64,000 nt of DNA from contig JAQOOI010000064.1 of NCBI GenBank assembly GCA_028554645.1, forward strand, positions 1,488,001 to 1,552,000, read 5' to 3'. Positions 44,201 to 56,711 of this stretch are shown piece by piece (position 1 is the stretch's first letter; every line of letters starts with the position of its first letter). The notes beneath the pieces are model-generated. The model searched no databases, had not been told where the DNA came from, and saw nothing but the letters and a program-made list of their open reading frames with translations. The stretch comes from Omphalotus guepiniiformis. Its lineage: Eukaryota > Basidiomycota > Agaricomycetes > Agaricales > Omphalotaceae. The position numbers were made by a program, and so were the translations under genes.

Positions 44201-45598
44201 CCGTCGTGGAAAACCTAGAACTACACAAAATTCCCGTGAGGCTGGACAAGAAGGATTAATATTCGAGTCTAGACCCCCTCGTCGTAGTAGAAACCCTGTT
44301 CAAAACAACTTGCCTCTGTCTAGAGAGAGGTATAGAGGAACAAACGAAGTTATAGGAGATATAAGACTACCAAGTCCTGAATTCTCTGATTTTACAAACA
44401 TGCCTGATGAAGGAAATAATGCTACTGCTGGACCTGCTGGTCAAGGACGAAACCCACAGCAGCAGAGACAACCAAATATTGATGAGGCTGCGGCGAATCG
44501 AGATCCTGGAGGAAATCAGCTGCACCGACCTCAACAGACTGAAGTGGTAGATGCATACTTATGAGAGCTACCTGCTGAGGTACTCGCCGAAGTACAAAAC
44601 GAGCAGTTACTAAAAGTCTCAAAGAAGGCACCCATATTTGATAGAGATCGTCCTGAGAAACTTGCAAGATGGCTCGAGGACTTAGAGGAAATCTTTAGGA
44701 CTTTAAATATCAGATCTGAGATGGCGAAGATCCATCTAGCCTTGAAATACATGACTTATGAGATGAGAAAGGAGCTAGCTATGCTTGATGCAGCTTCAGG
44801 AAATGATTGGGAAACATTTAGAGTTGCCCTGCTTGACTGCTATCCAGATTCTAGTGATAAGGACAGATATGGCTCAAAGCAGAGGCTCATGAGTGTAATT
44901 GAGAAGTACATGCTAGTGCCATCTGGTCAACTAGAGAAGCTTTTGGCCTTCTCGAGGGTGTATCAGATTGAAGCAAAGAAGTTGATGAGTGGATATGCTG
45001 TCATCTCGAACTTTGAGGCAGTACAAGGATATTTAGCTGCTCTAGAAGAACAGTTTAGAAAGAGAGTTATTCAAAAATTATCAACTAATGGTACTGGAGA
45101 AGGGGTTCATCGAAGAGATGATCCTTGAACTCTAGAGCAAGTTGTAAAAGCTGCAAAAGCTGTATGTGCTATTCCCCCTGAGGAATTATACAATGTAGGA
45201 GTGGGTTGGAGCCTACCAGGTGTCATAAACACTGGGGCTAGACCCGTCTTGAGCTGACCATCTATGACTGACAGGCTAACTGCTATAAAGCAGGAAGAAG
45301 CACAGAATGAGTGGGAATGAAAGATTTCGTACACAGTAGATGATAACTAGACGAAAATTAAGACCATTCACCAGAAGCTAGACACTATGACAAACCAGAA
45401 TCAAGAGATGATGAAGTCCTTGATAAGGATGGTACAAATGTCAAGTTACACGAAGCTAGCCCCCTTGGAATGGAGGATAATGAAGTTGATACATTGGCTG
45501 TACAAGTGCTTGAACAGCTAGAAAGGATGGGAGTTGAGTATAAGGCCTTGTCTGATGGACAAGTGTCTATAAACACTTCTGGAGGTTTGAAAAACTAA
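44201..45598 (+). pseudogene. Gyp1-C gag, decayed, zinc knuckle deleted
   Basis: Homologue of the Gyp1-A gag. The first in-frame ATG (MPDEG) is at 44399. Stops after the 44310-44564 segment (TGA at 44562), after 45128 (TGA), and further TGA/TAG changes near 45257, 45318 and 45348 break it. The zinc-knuckle region is deleted near 45445. It ends at TAA 45596-45598. Here the 5' end is contiguous, showing the state of Gyp1-B before the CACTG insertion. Confidence 0.85.
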
Positions 45599-45606
45599 TA
45601 CTTTCG

Positions 45607-46948
45607 ATGAAGGAGCTTAAACAGATGCTAGTTGGTGCAAAGAAGTTACCTAGCCCTGTTCCCAGCAAAGCTCCAAAGGAAGATAATGCTGGAAAGACGT
45701 CTAGACGCCTCGAAGTGGTGCTAGAGCGTCCTAAGAACTTTAATTGACACTTGTATAAACCCATAAACATGACGGATGAGTTGTTGGAAACTCCTGAGCC
45801 TGGATTAGGCAAAGAGGCACCCGCGCATAACGTCCCAGAAACAAAAAACTTAAATAAAAGACCATTTGATAACCTAAAGCCTATTGAGAGACGAATCCAA
45901 CCACCAAAAGAGGATCTAGAAACGTTCCCAGTGACCGCTAGAACACCTAGTGTGAATATAGAAGCTCGGCAAAGAAGAAAGTAACATTTGATTTGCCTAA
46001 GGAACCTGAATACAAACTACAAAGTGGCGTGTACAGGCCTGGAGTTGCTGAAGAAGTTGCAACGAAGATACTAAAGAGTGAAATACCAAAAGTATGGAAG
46101 AAGTAATTGCTATTTCCCCTACTTTGCAGAAAATATTGAATAGAAAGACTAAGAATAGTCGAGTATATAAGAGGCCTCTAAAGGTATTTGTACAAGAGAT
46201 TAGAGATGAGGAGAACCCAGAAGACACTGATCTACCTGAGGATTCTATCTCTTTGCCATATGACACTCAAGTGGTGGATATTGATGATCTAGCATGGGGA
46301 GACTGCTTTGTACAGGTTCTCGAAGGCTCGAGCGGCTTGCAAACAGGATCTTTAGTCCATGTAGATGTTGTAGAACAATATCTCGAAGATGTTCCGCCGT
46401 CTGAACGAGGAAAGATTATCATTGTAGCCAGACCAAGTGATAGTCTGCGAGTTATCTTTCCTGATATTAATAAACAAGGGCCAGTCGAGTGTATACTTGA
46501 CAGTGGGTCTCAAATAGTATCAATGGACACAGATATAGCAATGGGACTAGGTCTAGCCTGGGATCCAAAGACTGTTATCCATATGCAAAGTGCTAGTAGA
46601 CAGCTAAGCCCAACCAGGGGTCTAGCTAGGAATGTACCGTTTACCTTTGGTGAAATAGTCGTTTATATGCAGATTCATGTGATGGATAAAGCTCCATATA
46701 AAGTTCTGTTGGGAATACCCTTTGATGTTTTAACAGAAAGTAATATTAAAACAAATAAGGATGGAAGTCAAGAATTAACGATTCGAGACCCTAATTCTGG
46801 CATGACCTGCACAATGGGAACATATGAACGAGGTAGAGGTATTGGACTGAAGCCTGAAGGAGATGAAAAACTTACACCGGCTATCCAAAAAGCTGCAGGA
46901 GAGGAAAGAAGTCCACAAGATGGAAATTTTCAATCCTCAAAGATCTGA
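45607..46948 (+). pseudogene. Gyp1-C protease ORF, decayed
   Basis: The ATG is at 45607, 8 nt after the gag stop as in Gyp1-A. A TGA near 45747 and indels near 45965 and 46090 break it. The C-terminal 284 codons (46094-46948), with ILDSGSQIV, are open and identical to the Gyp1-B copy. Confidence 0.85.
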
Positions 46949-49900
46949 CAGGCCATCAGGGAGAGGTTGCTGTAAGTATTGGCCTAGGAAAAGATGGTAG
47001 ATATGAAATAACTGGGTATAGACTGCCTGATGAGGAAACATTCTCTGATAATGAGAAGGCTGAGGCATATGTATATGCATCTCGAGCTAGCATTGAAGAG
47101 AGTGATCCCAAGGCTGCCCTTATGCTTAAAAGCTACATGAATAAAGAAATAACCAAAGATAATTGCAAGGTATATTGTACTTGGCGTGAAGCTAGGGTAC
47201 AGGATGAGAAAGTACCTTTGAGACCTGCATATGAGGGTCTCGAGGCAGCTACTGTATTCAATACGGCTGCTCGAACTGAGAAAATGGTTCGGCGAATGCC
47301 AAACTTACACTGTAGGATCCTACCTTGTGGAAGTAAGGCTAGATTTTGAAAACCGTTTGCAGTATTTGGCAGTAAGTATAAACCTGTGGCAATAAAAGTG
47401 AAACCAGTAAAAACTACACTCCCAGAGGAGTTCAGGATAGAAAGGCACATAACTAGTGATCCGCTAGAAGGGATGCTGACTTTGTCACCGAATTCACCAG
47501 ACTTCACACCTGGAGAACGTTATAATGAAGAAAGAAAAGCTATTATTGAGAAGAATCATGATGAAGACTTCTTATGGCCTGAAGAAATGAAGCTAGTACA
47601 TCACTTAATGAAGGTACAAGAGAAAGGTTTCACATGGGAAGCTTCAGAAGGGGGAACTTTCAAGACAGAGTTTTTTCCACCAGTTAAATTTCCTGTTATA
47701 CCACATACTCCATGGGTCGAGAGGAATATATCTATTCCACCCGAGATTTATGGAGATGTATGCAAAATAATTAAAGATAAGATTGACTCTGGGGTCTACA
47801 AACCCTCAAGCTCCTCTTATAGATCCAGATGGTTCTGTGTTTTGAAGAAAGATGGCAAAAGTTTACGGCTAGTATACAGTCTGGAACCGTTAAATAAGGT
47901 CACAATTCAACACTCAGGCATACCTCCTGCTACAGCTGACATAGCTAGAAGCTTTGCAGGCAGATCTTGTATTAACTGCTAGATGTATTTGTAGGCTATG
48001 ATGAAAGGCTCGTAGATGAGGGATCTAGGGATTTGACGACATTTCAAACTTCTTTTGGCCCTCACCGACTTATGAAACTACCAATGCGTTGGACTAACTC
48101 AGTACCAATCTATCATGATGATATCACTTATATATTGAAAGAAGAGATTCCACATATAACGAGACCCTATATAGACGATGTTCCAGTGAAAGAACTGTCT
48201 ACTTGCTCGAAGGTGGAGGATACGAAACAATTCCGGAGAACAGTGGGATTAGAAGATTTGTATGGGAACACATGCAAAATATGAATAGAGTTGTTCAACA
48301 AATGAAACATGCTGGGAGAACCTTCTCATGACCTAAAGCATTCATTTGCTCGCAGAAGGAAATGTTGTGGGACATAGAGTCTCATATGAGGGTGAATTAC
48401 CTGGAGAAAAGATGGCTAAGACCATTTTGTCATGGGATGCAACTCAATGGACGAAGCGTACACATGTTAAATCGTTCTTAGAGACTGCAGGTCAACTCAG
48501 GATGTTCATTAAAGACTATGCAAAGAAGGCTAGACCCCTCATGAGGTTGACTAGTTTGCAAGTTCCCTTTGAGATAGGAGAAAAAGAGTTAGAAGCCATC
48601 GAGCTATTAAAAGAAGGCATTAGAAATGCTCCTGCATTAAAACCAATTGATTATTTGTTGTCTAGCGGCATTACCCTAGCAGTGGATACACCATGGATGG
48701 CTGTAGGATATTATTTATACCAAAGAGATCCTAATGATCCTAAAAAGAAGTTTTATAACTACTTTAGATCTATAACATCAAATGAATGGGAAGCAAGGTT
48801 CTCACAGCCTAAGAGAGAGTTATATGGGCTCAAGCTTGCGCTAGCCCATACTTACTACCAAACTTATGGTTGTAGAGATCTAACTGTAGAAACGGATGCT
48901 AGCTACATAAAAGGGATGTTAGATAACCCAAGTAGTGGCCCAAATGCAACTATTAATCGTTGGATTGAAAAACTAAGAAAGTATCACTTTGAATTGATAC
49001 ATATCAAGGGATCTATACATGGACCTAATGAACTATCTAGACCACCACCAGGTAGTGAACCAACAGAGAGATTACCTGCCGAAGAGGAAGATTATCTAGA
49101 TGAAGATGATGGGGAACCACTGCAATTTTGTCAGGAAGATGAGAATGAGCAGGGCCCTTATGACTTTGAAGACTTTAAGCATGAGATAGATTCCAGAGGT
49201 GGATACTTACAGGGTCTAGCCTTGTCAGTGGAAGACTTCGAAGATGATATTCAAGAATTAATTGAAGAAGAACGAAGATTCACCTACTGGCGAGAACACA
49301 TACTATTTGAACAAGGAAAGACTCTAGACCAGTTTGCACAGGTTCTAGTAGCTCCTGAATCAACAGAAGAATGGAAACATGATCATCCTTATATGGAGGA
49401 ACATAGAACTACCATAGGGATTGAGCTAGATCGATTGCTACCAAGAATAAAAGAGTTCTTAATGCATCCTGAATTGGATATGCTGAATGGGATGGATGCT
49501 TGAGCTCGAAAGAAATTTCTGTCGAAAGTGTCTCAATACTTCGTCAACAAGAAAGGACATATGTATTGAAGAAATGATGAAGTTGGTGGACAACATCAGC
49601 TAATAGTTGAGAAAGAATGTTGTATGTATATCCTGCATAGTGCTCATGATCGTTTGGGACACAAAGGAATGTATGCTACGAAGGCTGTAATAGAAAAGAG
49701 GTTCTGGTGGCCAGAACTGGAGCGAGATGTCAACTGGTTTGTGAAAACATGTCAGGCATGTCAAGATCGAGCTCTAGCGCTATTGAAAATACCACCTACC
49801 CTTACTCACACCCCTTCTCTGTTCCAGAAGGTACATGTGGATGTATTCAAAGTATCTCCGGCTAGTAATGGCTGTAAGAATGTTGTACATGGTCGACGTG

Positions 49901-50979
49901 CTTTATCTTGGTCAGAGGGACGAGCAATCAGAGATGAGACAGCTCAAGCTTTAGGCAAGTGGTTCTTTGAAGATATAATATGTAGATGGGGTTGCCCTCA
50001 AGAAGTGGTAACTGATAATGCTAGAAGCATGATTGCAATGTTGAAATGGCTAGAAGAGAAGTATGGCATTAAAGGGATTCGTATCTTAGCCTATAATTCT
50101 CAAGCCAATGGCAAGATTGAAAGAGCACACTTTGATATCCGTCAAGCTTTAGTAAAAGCAATGGGTGGTTATCTTAAACGTTGGTACTGGTTTCTCAAAC
50201 ATGTGCTTTGGGCAGACAGAGTAACAACTAGAAGAGGATTTGGATGTTCTCCTTACTTCTTAGTAACTGGAGCAGAACCAATACTGCCTCTAGACCTTAT
50301 AGAATCAACTTGGTTGGTAGAGGTACCAGATAGAGTCCTGACTTATGAAGAATTGATCGGCTACAGGGCTAGAGCCTTGGCAAAGCATAGAACTCATGTT
50401 ATGGACATGATTGCCAGAGTCGACGAAGAGAAAAGAAGAACTATGAAGAAGTTTGAACAAGATTATGATCATGTAATAAAAGACTATGATTTCAAACCTG
50501 GAACTCTAGTACAAGTTTGAAACACCCAAATTGAGAAGAGCTTGGACAGGAAGATGTATCCAAGGTATAGAGGACCTATGATTGTCATCAGACAAACTAA
50601 GGGTGGTGCCTATATTATTTCAGAAATGGATGGCTCTGTACTTAAAGAAAAGATTGCTGTCTTTCGAGTACTGCTGCATTTCACAAGATATGAGCCTATA
50701 GACCTGACTGTGCTAGACCTCATAGACCTTACTACGGAACAGCTAGAACGTATGGTGAACGAAGATGAGGATACTTACGACAAACAAAGTCGAGATTACA
50801 TCTTTGACTCCATTCTGAACTTAAGAATGCCTCAAGATGAGGAATATGAAGATGATTCTGATGAAGAAGATGATCTTCCTTCTCCTGAGGAGGATTTAAG
50901 CGCAGAACCTGAAGAGATCACTGGAGTGCGAACTAGAAGCAATAAACAGTTTGTTCTATTGCGTCGAAGTGGTACTTAA
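46939..50979 (+). pseudogene. Gyp1-C pol (RT, RNase H, integrase), decayed
   Basis: Blocks: RT N-terminal part (47386-47982), catalytic YIDD (near 48166-48177), RNase H and connection (48346-49503), integrase with H-H-C-C and D-D-E motifs (49624-50520), and an acidic C-terminal tail (50542-50979, DEEYEDDSDEEDD). No chromodomain is seen. The frame is lost by the shared 1-nt deletion near 48350 and by stops near 49502, 49568 and 50520. From about 49370 on, it differs from Gyp1-B. It ends at TAA 50977-50979. Confidence 0.85.
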
Positions 50980-51156
50980 ACGATATTCTGAAGGCTCGAA
51001 GTAATGACAGAAAGAGTTATATGCACGAAGGTATATGAACTATATCATGAGTTGGGAGTGTAAAGTAGATTCAAGACTCTGAATACAGGGTCTAGCACCT
51101 ATTCTCACAACAATTCAATTGGAAAGAACTTGATTACGGGAATCAACGAAACTTAC
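50980..51156. other. Junction between Gyp1-C pol and antisense gene 2
   Basis: A noncoding spacer of 177 bp between convergent genes, equivalent to 10959-11148. It contains CAGGGTCTAGCACC, one of many CTAG-centred words in this element. Confidence 0.6.
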
Positions 51157-52478
51157 CTAGGCGCTGCTAGAGTTGGTAGCTGTGGTATCAGCTGAGCTAG
51201 ACCCAGCCTCCTCCATGGTAGCATCTTGAGGGGTCTCCGAAGATGAAGAATCCACAGTTTGCTTGTCCTTAACTGAGAGACAACTAAATTGCTCTCGTTG
51301 GATGTTGTCCATCTGTTTAACAACGAACTGGTACTGATTGGCATGGAAATGTACAGCATGCTGAAGAGTGACTTGTTCGGTACAAAGGAAATTGAGAACT
51401 GAGCGTAAAGCTTCAAGGCTAAGCTTGGGCAGTTCGAGATATGGAGTGAGTGCGATATAGCGGAAAGTTGTAGTGATGGCGGCCTCTTGAAGGGTCTTAT
51501 CCTCTGTTCAATATGGTCAGTAGGGTCGAGACAGGAAGAAACCACAGTTACTTACCCTCAATATCCTCACGGAGATCTGAAATGGGTTGCTCGAGGCGAA
51601 TGCGCTTGCCATTGGCAGATACAATGTTATCCTGAGCAACTGATAAGTAATACATGACCTTGAGGTAGGAACAAGAACATACATCTATTTCAAGTACATC
51701 ACCGAGGGCCAATGAAAGAGTAGAAGCACAATTTGTGATGTCCTGAACGTTCGGCGAAGTGAGAATATGAATAAGAAGACACAGCGCTTACCCTGACCTT
51801 CTTGTTGAACTTGAGGCCAGGAGGAAGGCTTAACTCTTGAGAAGGGGCATGCATAGATGCAGAAAGACCCAATGTGGCTGCGAGTCTGGCTTTATAGTCC
51901 TGAAGCTAGGTCAAGTTGGAGTCTCGACCTAGGAAATATTGATACTTACTGGAGTAGAAGCAATACGACCTCCAACAAACTCGATCTCATCGTCATCTTC
52001 CTCATCTTCAATGATAAGAGGAGATTTAATGTTCTGCAAAAAGTATGGAATGAAGCTTGTAAAGATTAATATGGAAAGAAGATAGTTACCTTGTGCTTAC
52101 GAGTGGGCTGTCGAAGCACCTCGAGCTTGGCAAAGAACTCCTCGAGCCCATTTAGATGGTAGGGACGATTGACCCCATCAATCTCTGTAATGGCTATAAC
52201 AGTGTTGAGTCCTTTATGGAAGGTATTAAAGGCGGTATCATCCTTGGCTACCACTTTGGCATTCAAGGGCTTTGACTATGAAGAAATATGAGCTCGACGA
52301 AGCCTGATGAACTTTAGAAACAAACCATATGATCGGCTAGAGCCGTCACAACTGGTCCTAGAAGCTTGGGACTGGCTTTGGGGAAGGCTTGAACAGCTTG
52401 AGCGGCAGTAATGGCCTCTTGAGTCTCCTTTAACCATTGATCCCTCTCGTGCCAGGTCTTGTTGGATCCTCCAGCCAT
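51157..52478 (-). CDS. Antisense accessory gene 2 of Gyp1-C, seven exons, intact
   Basis: Minus-strand exons: 52326-52478, 52090-52275, 51950-52033, 51792-51899, 51683-51742, 51556-51631 and 51157-51503. Each has the same length as its Gyp1-B counterpart (153, 186, 84, 108, 60, 76 and 347 nt), and they join to 337 residues without a stop. The start is the ATG at 52478; the stop is TAG 51157-51159. Introns are GT-AG, about 50-60 nt. The protein has a basic start (MAGGSNKTW), a probable helical core (FFAKLEVLRQP), an acidic EDEEDDDE patch, a helical C-terminal half (QHAVHFHANQYQF) and a Ser/Thr tail. I recognise no family. It is antisense to the retroelement, between pol and the 3' LTR. Intact frame and conserved exon lengths argue that it is or recently was a working gene. 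Confidence 0.75.
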
Positions 52479-53252
52479 GTGAAGATGAAATATGAATGAG
52501 AAGTAGACGGAAGTCAGGTTGCGAATGCAGGTTGAAGGTCTTAAAGAAGTATTGATAACTTTGACCAACCTTCGCCGACCCTCTTTTATACTTTTCTGAC
52601 TGAGAATGGAACTCCTGGTCCCTTCGACGAAGTGGCATGCCCGACTGATTAAGGCACCCTGAGACTTAACTAAGATCTAGCCGAGATATGCAGCAGGGAC
52701 ACTGAATTTCTTTTGGTTTGGGAGAGAGGAGTCCGTCTAGGACATAGAATTTTGACATATAATTTTGATAATTCTAAAGATTTCATAAAATCGAAACTTA
52801 AGTGTTTTAGATTTCAATAAATCTTTATCTAAGATTGGTTGAAACGAACAAATGAGTGCCTGAGGCACAGAGTGATAAGTAATGGCATGAGACTTATAAA
52901 TAAAGGGGTCTAGCTACTACTTATTACCTTTGAGCTGGGATTTCTCTAAGTCAAGTCCATACTTACAGCTTCGACGAAGGCAATCCTAAAGAAAAGGGAA
53001 TTAAATTTGAACTTAAGAAAGAATTCACACATAAAGAAGGAACATGAAAGCTTTTATTTTGGCACTAAGGCCACGAGATTTCTATGTACATGGTACAAGA
53101 AATGAAAACAAAGATATTTGGGCCTCTTTGAAGAGAACCCTTGCTAGATATGATAATTTTGGAGCTCTATAAAGAGACTCCTTGCTGCAATGTAATGAAA
53201 ATATTATTTAAAGTCCAAAGACTGTATGCTACACCTCGATGAAGACCTCGAG
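52479..53252. other. Spacer between the two antisense genes of Gyp1-C
   Basis: Noncoding. Counterpart of 8710-9633 without the MITE; the empty MITE site is near 52830. No other feature recognised. Confidence 0.6.
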
Positions 53253-56200
53253 TCATCTCTCCGGACTGTCCTCTGCCAGGATCCGACCAACGCTTTCCTC
53301 CTCCACCGGGGAACAGGCGGTGTTGAGTGTCGTAACGGTAGGGAGGGAGGATGGAAAGAAAAAGCCAGCCGACGCAGGTACCCGGGAAGATGAAGCATTT
53401 GCCAAAGAGCGAAGACACATGAGAGCTGAGGTAACCATGCGCTCGATGGTGCTGTGAGTGTCGGACTTAGAGAAGTCGATGGGGAGGCGCGACGAAGTCG
53501 GTTGAATCTGAAAACCAGTCTTCGTCTTCACCAAGCTCGTGTCTCAATCCACCACCGACATGTCCCAGCCCAAGCCCACACCTATCATCTTCAGATCTTC
53601 GATTTCGTCCTTGAATGAAGGGTCGTTACAATGAAGGATGTTGAATAGAAGAGTGGGGTCAGTGACTGAACCTTGAAGGTGCTCCTGGTCTTGCTCGATA
53701 GACTTGCGAAGCTTGTTGGCGTTGTCAGCGAGGTCCAATACACTGTGGCGAAGTTGGTCGTATACAGAGATCTTCTCAACGAGGCCAATAACTTCTGCGC
53801 CGAGGTCTGAATAAGGAAGGAAATGAGAAAAGATGTTAAAAAAAAAAAAAAAAAAGAAGAAATAAATGAATAACTTACTATGAGAACCTTGACGAGCCAA
53901 CCTGTAGATCGTATTTTGCATCTCGAGGGCACGAGCTGGCATCAGGGTCCATGAACAAGGTTGCCTGCTCTTGAAGCAGACGGCACATTTGTAGGAGGTG
54001 CTCTGTACTTCGGGAGGGACACACTTCTCTGCTGCGTGAGCTGTGGTACATCGCGTACATGGCAAGCTGCCAGTGAGCTATGAGAAGATAAATAAAAGAG
54101 TGATAAAATAAATAAGAAAGAGACTTACTGTGTTGATGGTTCGAGTTGCATGAAGCAAGTCAGCGAGATTGAAAACCGTGTTGCTAGCAGGATGTGTGAA
54201 GAGGCCAGCCTCGGAGACCTGATGAGAAGGATCGGCCCTTGCTGATGAAGCAGGAGCAGGGGTCAGCGACCTTTCGCTAGCAACAGGAGATGGCTCTTTG
54301 GGAGTCAGGGCCTTTGCCTTAGGCTTGGGCCTTGGTTTGGGCTTCTCCGCGCGAACGGGTGGACCAGTCTTGAGTACTTTGGGGGGAGTAGACGCGCGAG
54401 ACTTCTTAAAAGAGAAGAGATCAATGTCGCTGTTGCGTCAAAAAGCCTTTCAGGACTGAAATCTATCAGATTGAAGTAAATATGGAATGTTCAAGCATTG
54501 AAAACTGAACATAAAGGACTAGAGTCACCCCAGACTGCTAGTTAAGACATGAAACATACTTGTACTCACAATACCTAAGTGTAGTGTTTGCTACAGTACT
54601 AGATCTGGTGCTAAGCAACTGTGACCAATGGGTTATACAAAGAGATACTAGTTATGCCTCTCCAGATGTGTTGGAATTCCAATGTTCCATACCAGATTGA
54701 GTTGGTCAGACCCACCCTCTAATAACTAGAGACTCTACCAAGTGTCGTTGACTGTAATCCAAGGGGTTGATGGATTTTCACTTCAATTGAACAACTATCT
54801 AAGTCCTTTGGACTGATCAAAAGTTCCAGCTGGTCTTGCTAACTAAGTTGGCACTATAAGATTGAATGCTGAGAATATGGGCAATCTTGAAGATTGTATT
54901 ACCAGAGAAATATTTGTACATTGAGTACTATGTGAACATAATGTCACTAAGAGAAACCGCCAATCTGTGTAATAATGGAAGTAGATTCAAAAGTTGCATC
55001 TGCACAAATGAGTTAGATACTCAATACTTCTGATGGAAGGAGTTAGATACTGAGAATGAGTATCTCTCTGGATCTGAGTATCTCTCTGAAATTCAGTAAC
55101 CCTCTGAACTTGATGAAAGGCAAAGGCACTCTAATTGGAGGTCTTAGACGAAACTATGGGATAGAATACTGTCCTAGGAGAAGCTGAGAGCTATCCTAAA
55201 CAAGAAATATAACCTGAGTACAAATCTGACCAAAAAGAGATGTATAGGGGTAAAACTTGAAATAAACAGTTACTGTACCTTACTGTGGCTGATAGAAACA
55301 ATGAAGCATGGTCTAGATAAGCTCTAGAGCTTCTACACAACTCCTAATGCTGCCCTAGTAGAGGAGAATGTGCCAATTTTGGAGAAACTTATAGGGGACC
55401 AGATTTGCAATGCACTGAGGAGAATGTCACCTGTCAGGATACTGGTTGCTATTTACATGTTCTGGACCTTTATTTAGATACCCTGGGTACGCCCTAACAC
55501 ACCTAGAACGCGGACAAAGCGATATATTTCTGTTTTTATACCAATCTATACCCAAAGTTCCTACTTTTGACTATCTAACTGGAAAATTACCTAGAAAACT
55601 ACCTAAAAAGAATCCAATCTCTGCTCAATTGATACTTACTTACTTTTGACTCATTTACTGTTCAGATTACTCTTTTAATTTCAAGATATATGTTTGATTT
55701 TATGATTTAGTATATATAGCTTACAGAGTATCTATTTAGATTTTCTTAAGCAAGTACTGCCCAAAGCTACAAGCCAAAGCAGGAAACCCTTCTTAGATGA
55801 AATATAGCCTGGCTCTTTAGAGTTCAGTTTGAGAAATATCCAGTTGTGAAAACTTCTGTAAAGTCCCTTGTGACAGATAAATTGAAAGAGATACTGAATC
55901 TTTGCTGAAACTGCTGTTCTGTCTGTGCTGAATCTGCCTGCTGAAACTGTCTGTGCTGCATCTGAGACTGTTCCCTGCATTGTCTGACCATTGGATCGAG
56001 TTTAAACAACGAGATTGATTGTCCTGAATCCCTCCTGAACCCTGAAAACCACTCTTACCTTCGGTCTGAATCTTGTGTTTTGAGATACCCTCTGCCATTT
56101 TTCACCCAGATTGAGATAAAGACATCTGTAACCCTGCAGATTCAAAGTTCAATTGTTGCGTCTAACTGTGCGGAATCTCTGACAACGCCAGTCACACCTC

Positions 56201-56711
56201 ACCCTACATCATTTTGATTTGAGTTGGATTGTGCTCATTTGAGTATCTCTCTCGTTCATTTCATAGTCACTACATCGCCGTCTTCTAGCAACTCGAGTGC
56301 TCGCTTTTTCGAAGTATGAACAGGCTAGAATAAGAAATGATATAAGAAAAGAGATTTAAAGGAAATAAGAAGAAAAGAACGAACCTCAGGTTTGACCTGG
56401 ACAGAGTCGTTGTCAGACTCGAGAACCTCGTCCTCTGAGTTGCTAAGAATGGTATCATCGTCGACACAATCGTCGCCGAGGATGGTATTGAAGTCATGAA
56501 ACTAGGAGATTATATTGAATAAGATATATAAAGATCATAAGGGAATAAGGACTTACAGGCTCAAGACTATGTTTCTCCTGTCGGTCGTCCTTTGAGATAT
56601 ACCAACCAGTCTTATGAAGAAATGGGAGTCGAGATTCAAGTGGGTTGCAAAGGCGCACTAAAGCTAGCCACACTAGGCGCACGTACAGACAGAAATCCTC
56701 AATGTCGAAGT
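53253..56711 (-). pseudogene. Cys6 (zinc-cluster-like) antisense gene of Gyp1-C, split by a solo LTR2
   Basis: Minus-strand exons as read: 56557-56711 (5' end cut by the truncated LTR1), 56385-56501, then 56275-56324 joined to 54129-54430 once LTR2 (54431-56274) and one TCGC are removed, then 53879-54077 and 53253-53806. Phases fit throughout. Layout: IEDFCLYVRLVW region, acidic stretch (DDCVDDD ... SEDEVLESDND), Lys/Pro-rich run (KPKPRPKPKAKA), then a six-cysteine motif C-x2-C-x8-C-x12-C-x2-C-x7-C near 53945-54060, then a coiled-coil-like exon and MIGVGLGWD. The spacing resembles, but does not equal, the fungal Zn(II)2Cys6 cluster. One TGA (53544-53546) replaces a Lys codon of the left copy. 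The gene has lost its promoter end, has a stop and an LTR inside, so it is not functional. An intron near 53834 carries a poly-A/T run. Confidence 0.65.
54431..56274 (+). repeat. Solo LTR2, 1,844 bp, in an exon of the Cys6 gene
   Basis: TGTTGCGTC to CACTACA, with TCGC duplicated at 54427-54430 and 56275-56278. Removing it joins the Cys6 gene frame exactly (LLEDG then DIDLF), so this is a recent, simple insertion followed by LTR-LTR recombination. Confidence 0.92.

Larger units (their letters stand above)
43907..49370. repeat. Right arm of the near-identical inverted duplication
   Basis: Reverse complement of about 12766-17939 plus 25629-25922. It carries every stop, indel and gag deletion seen in the left arm that I checked, but not the 7.7-kb CACTG element. 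Confidence 0.8.

Noticed and set aside
53834..53855. Poly-A run as a sign of a processed pseudogene or LINE tail
   Set aside because: It lies in an intron of the antisense Cys6 gene between valid splice sites, with no target duplication or LINE sequence.
53253..54060. Calling the Cys6 gene a true Zn(II)2Cys6 (GAL4-type) transcription factor
   Set aside because: The first loop has 8-10 residues in place of the usual 6 and there is no basic run after the second cysteine. The name is kept descriptive.
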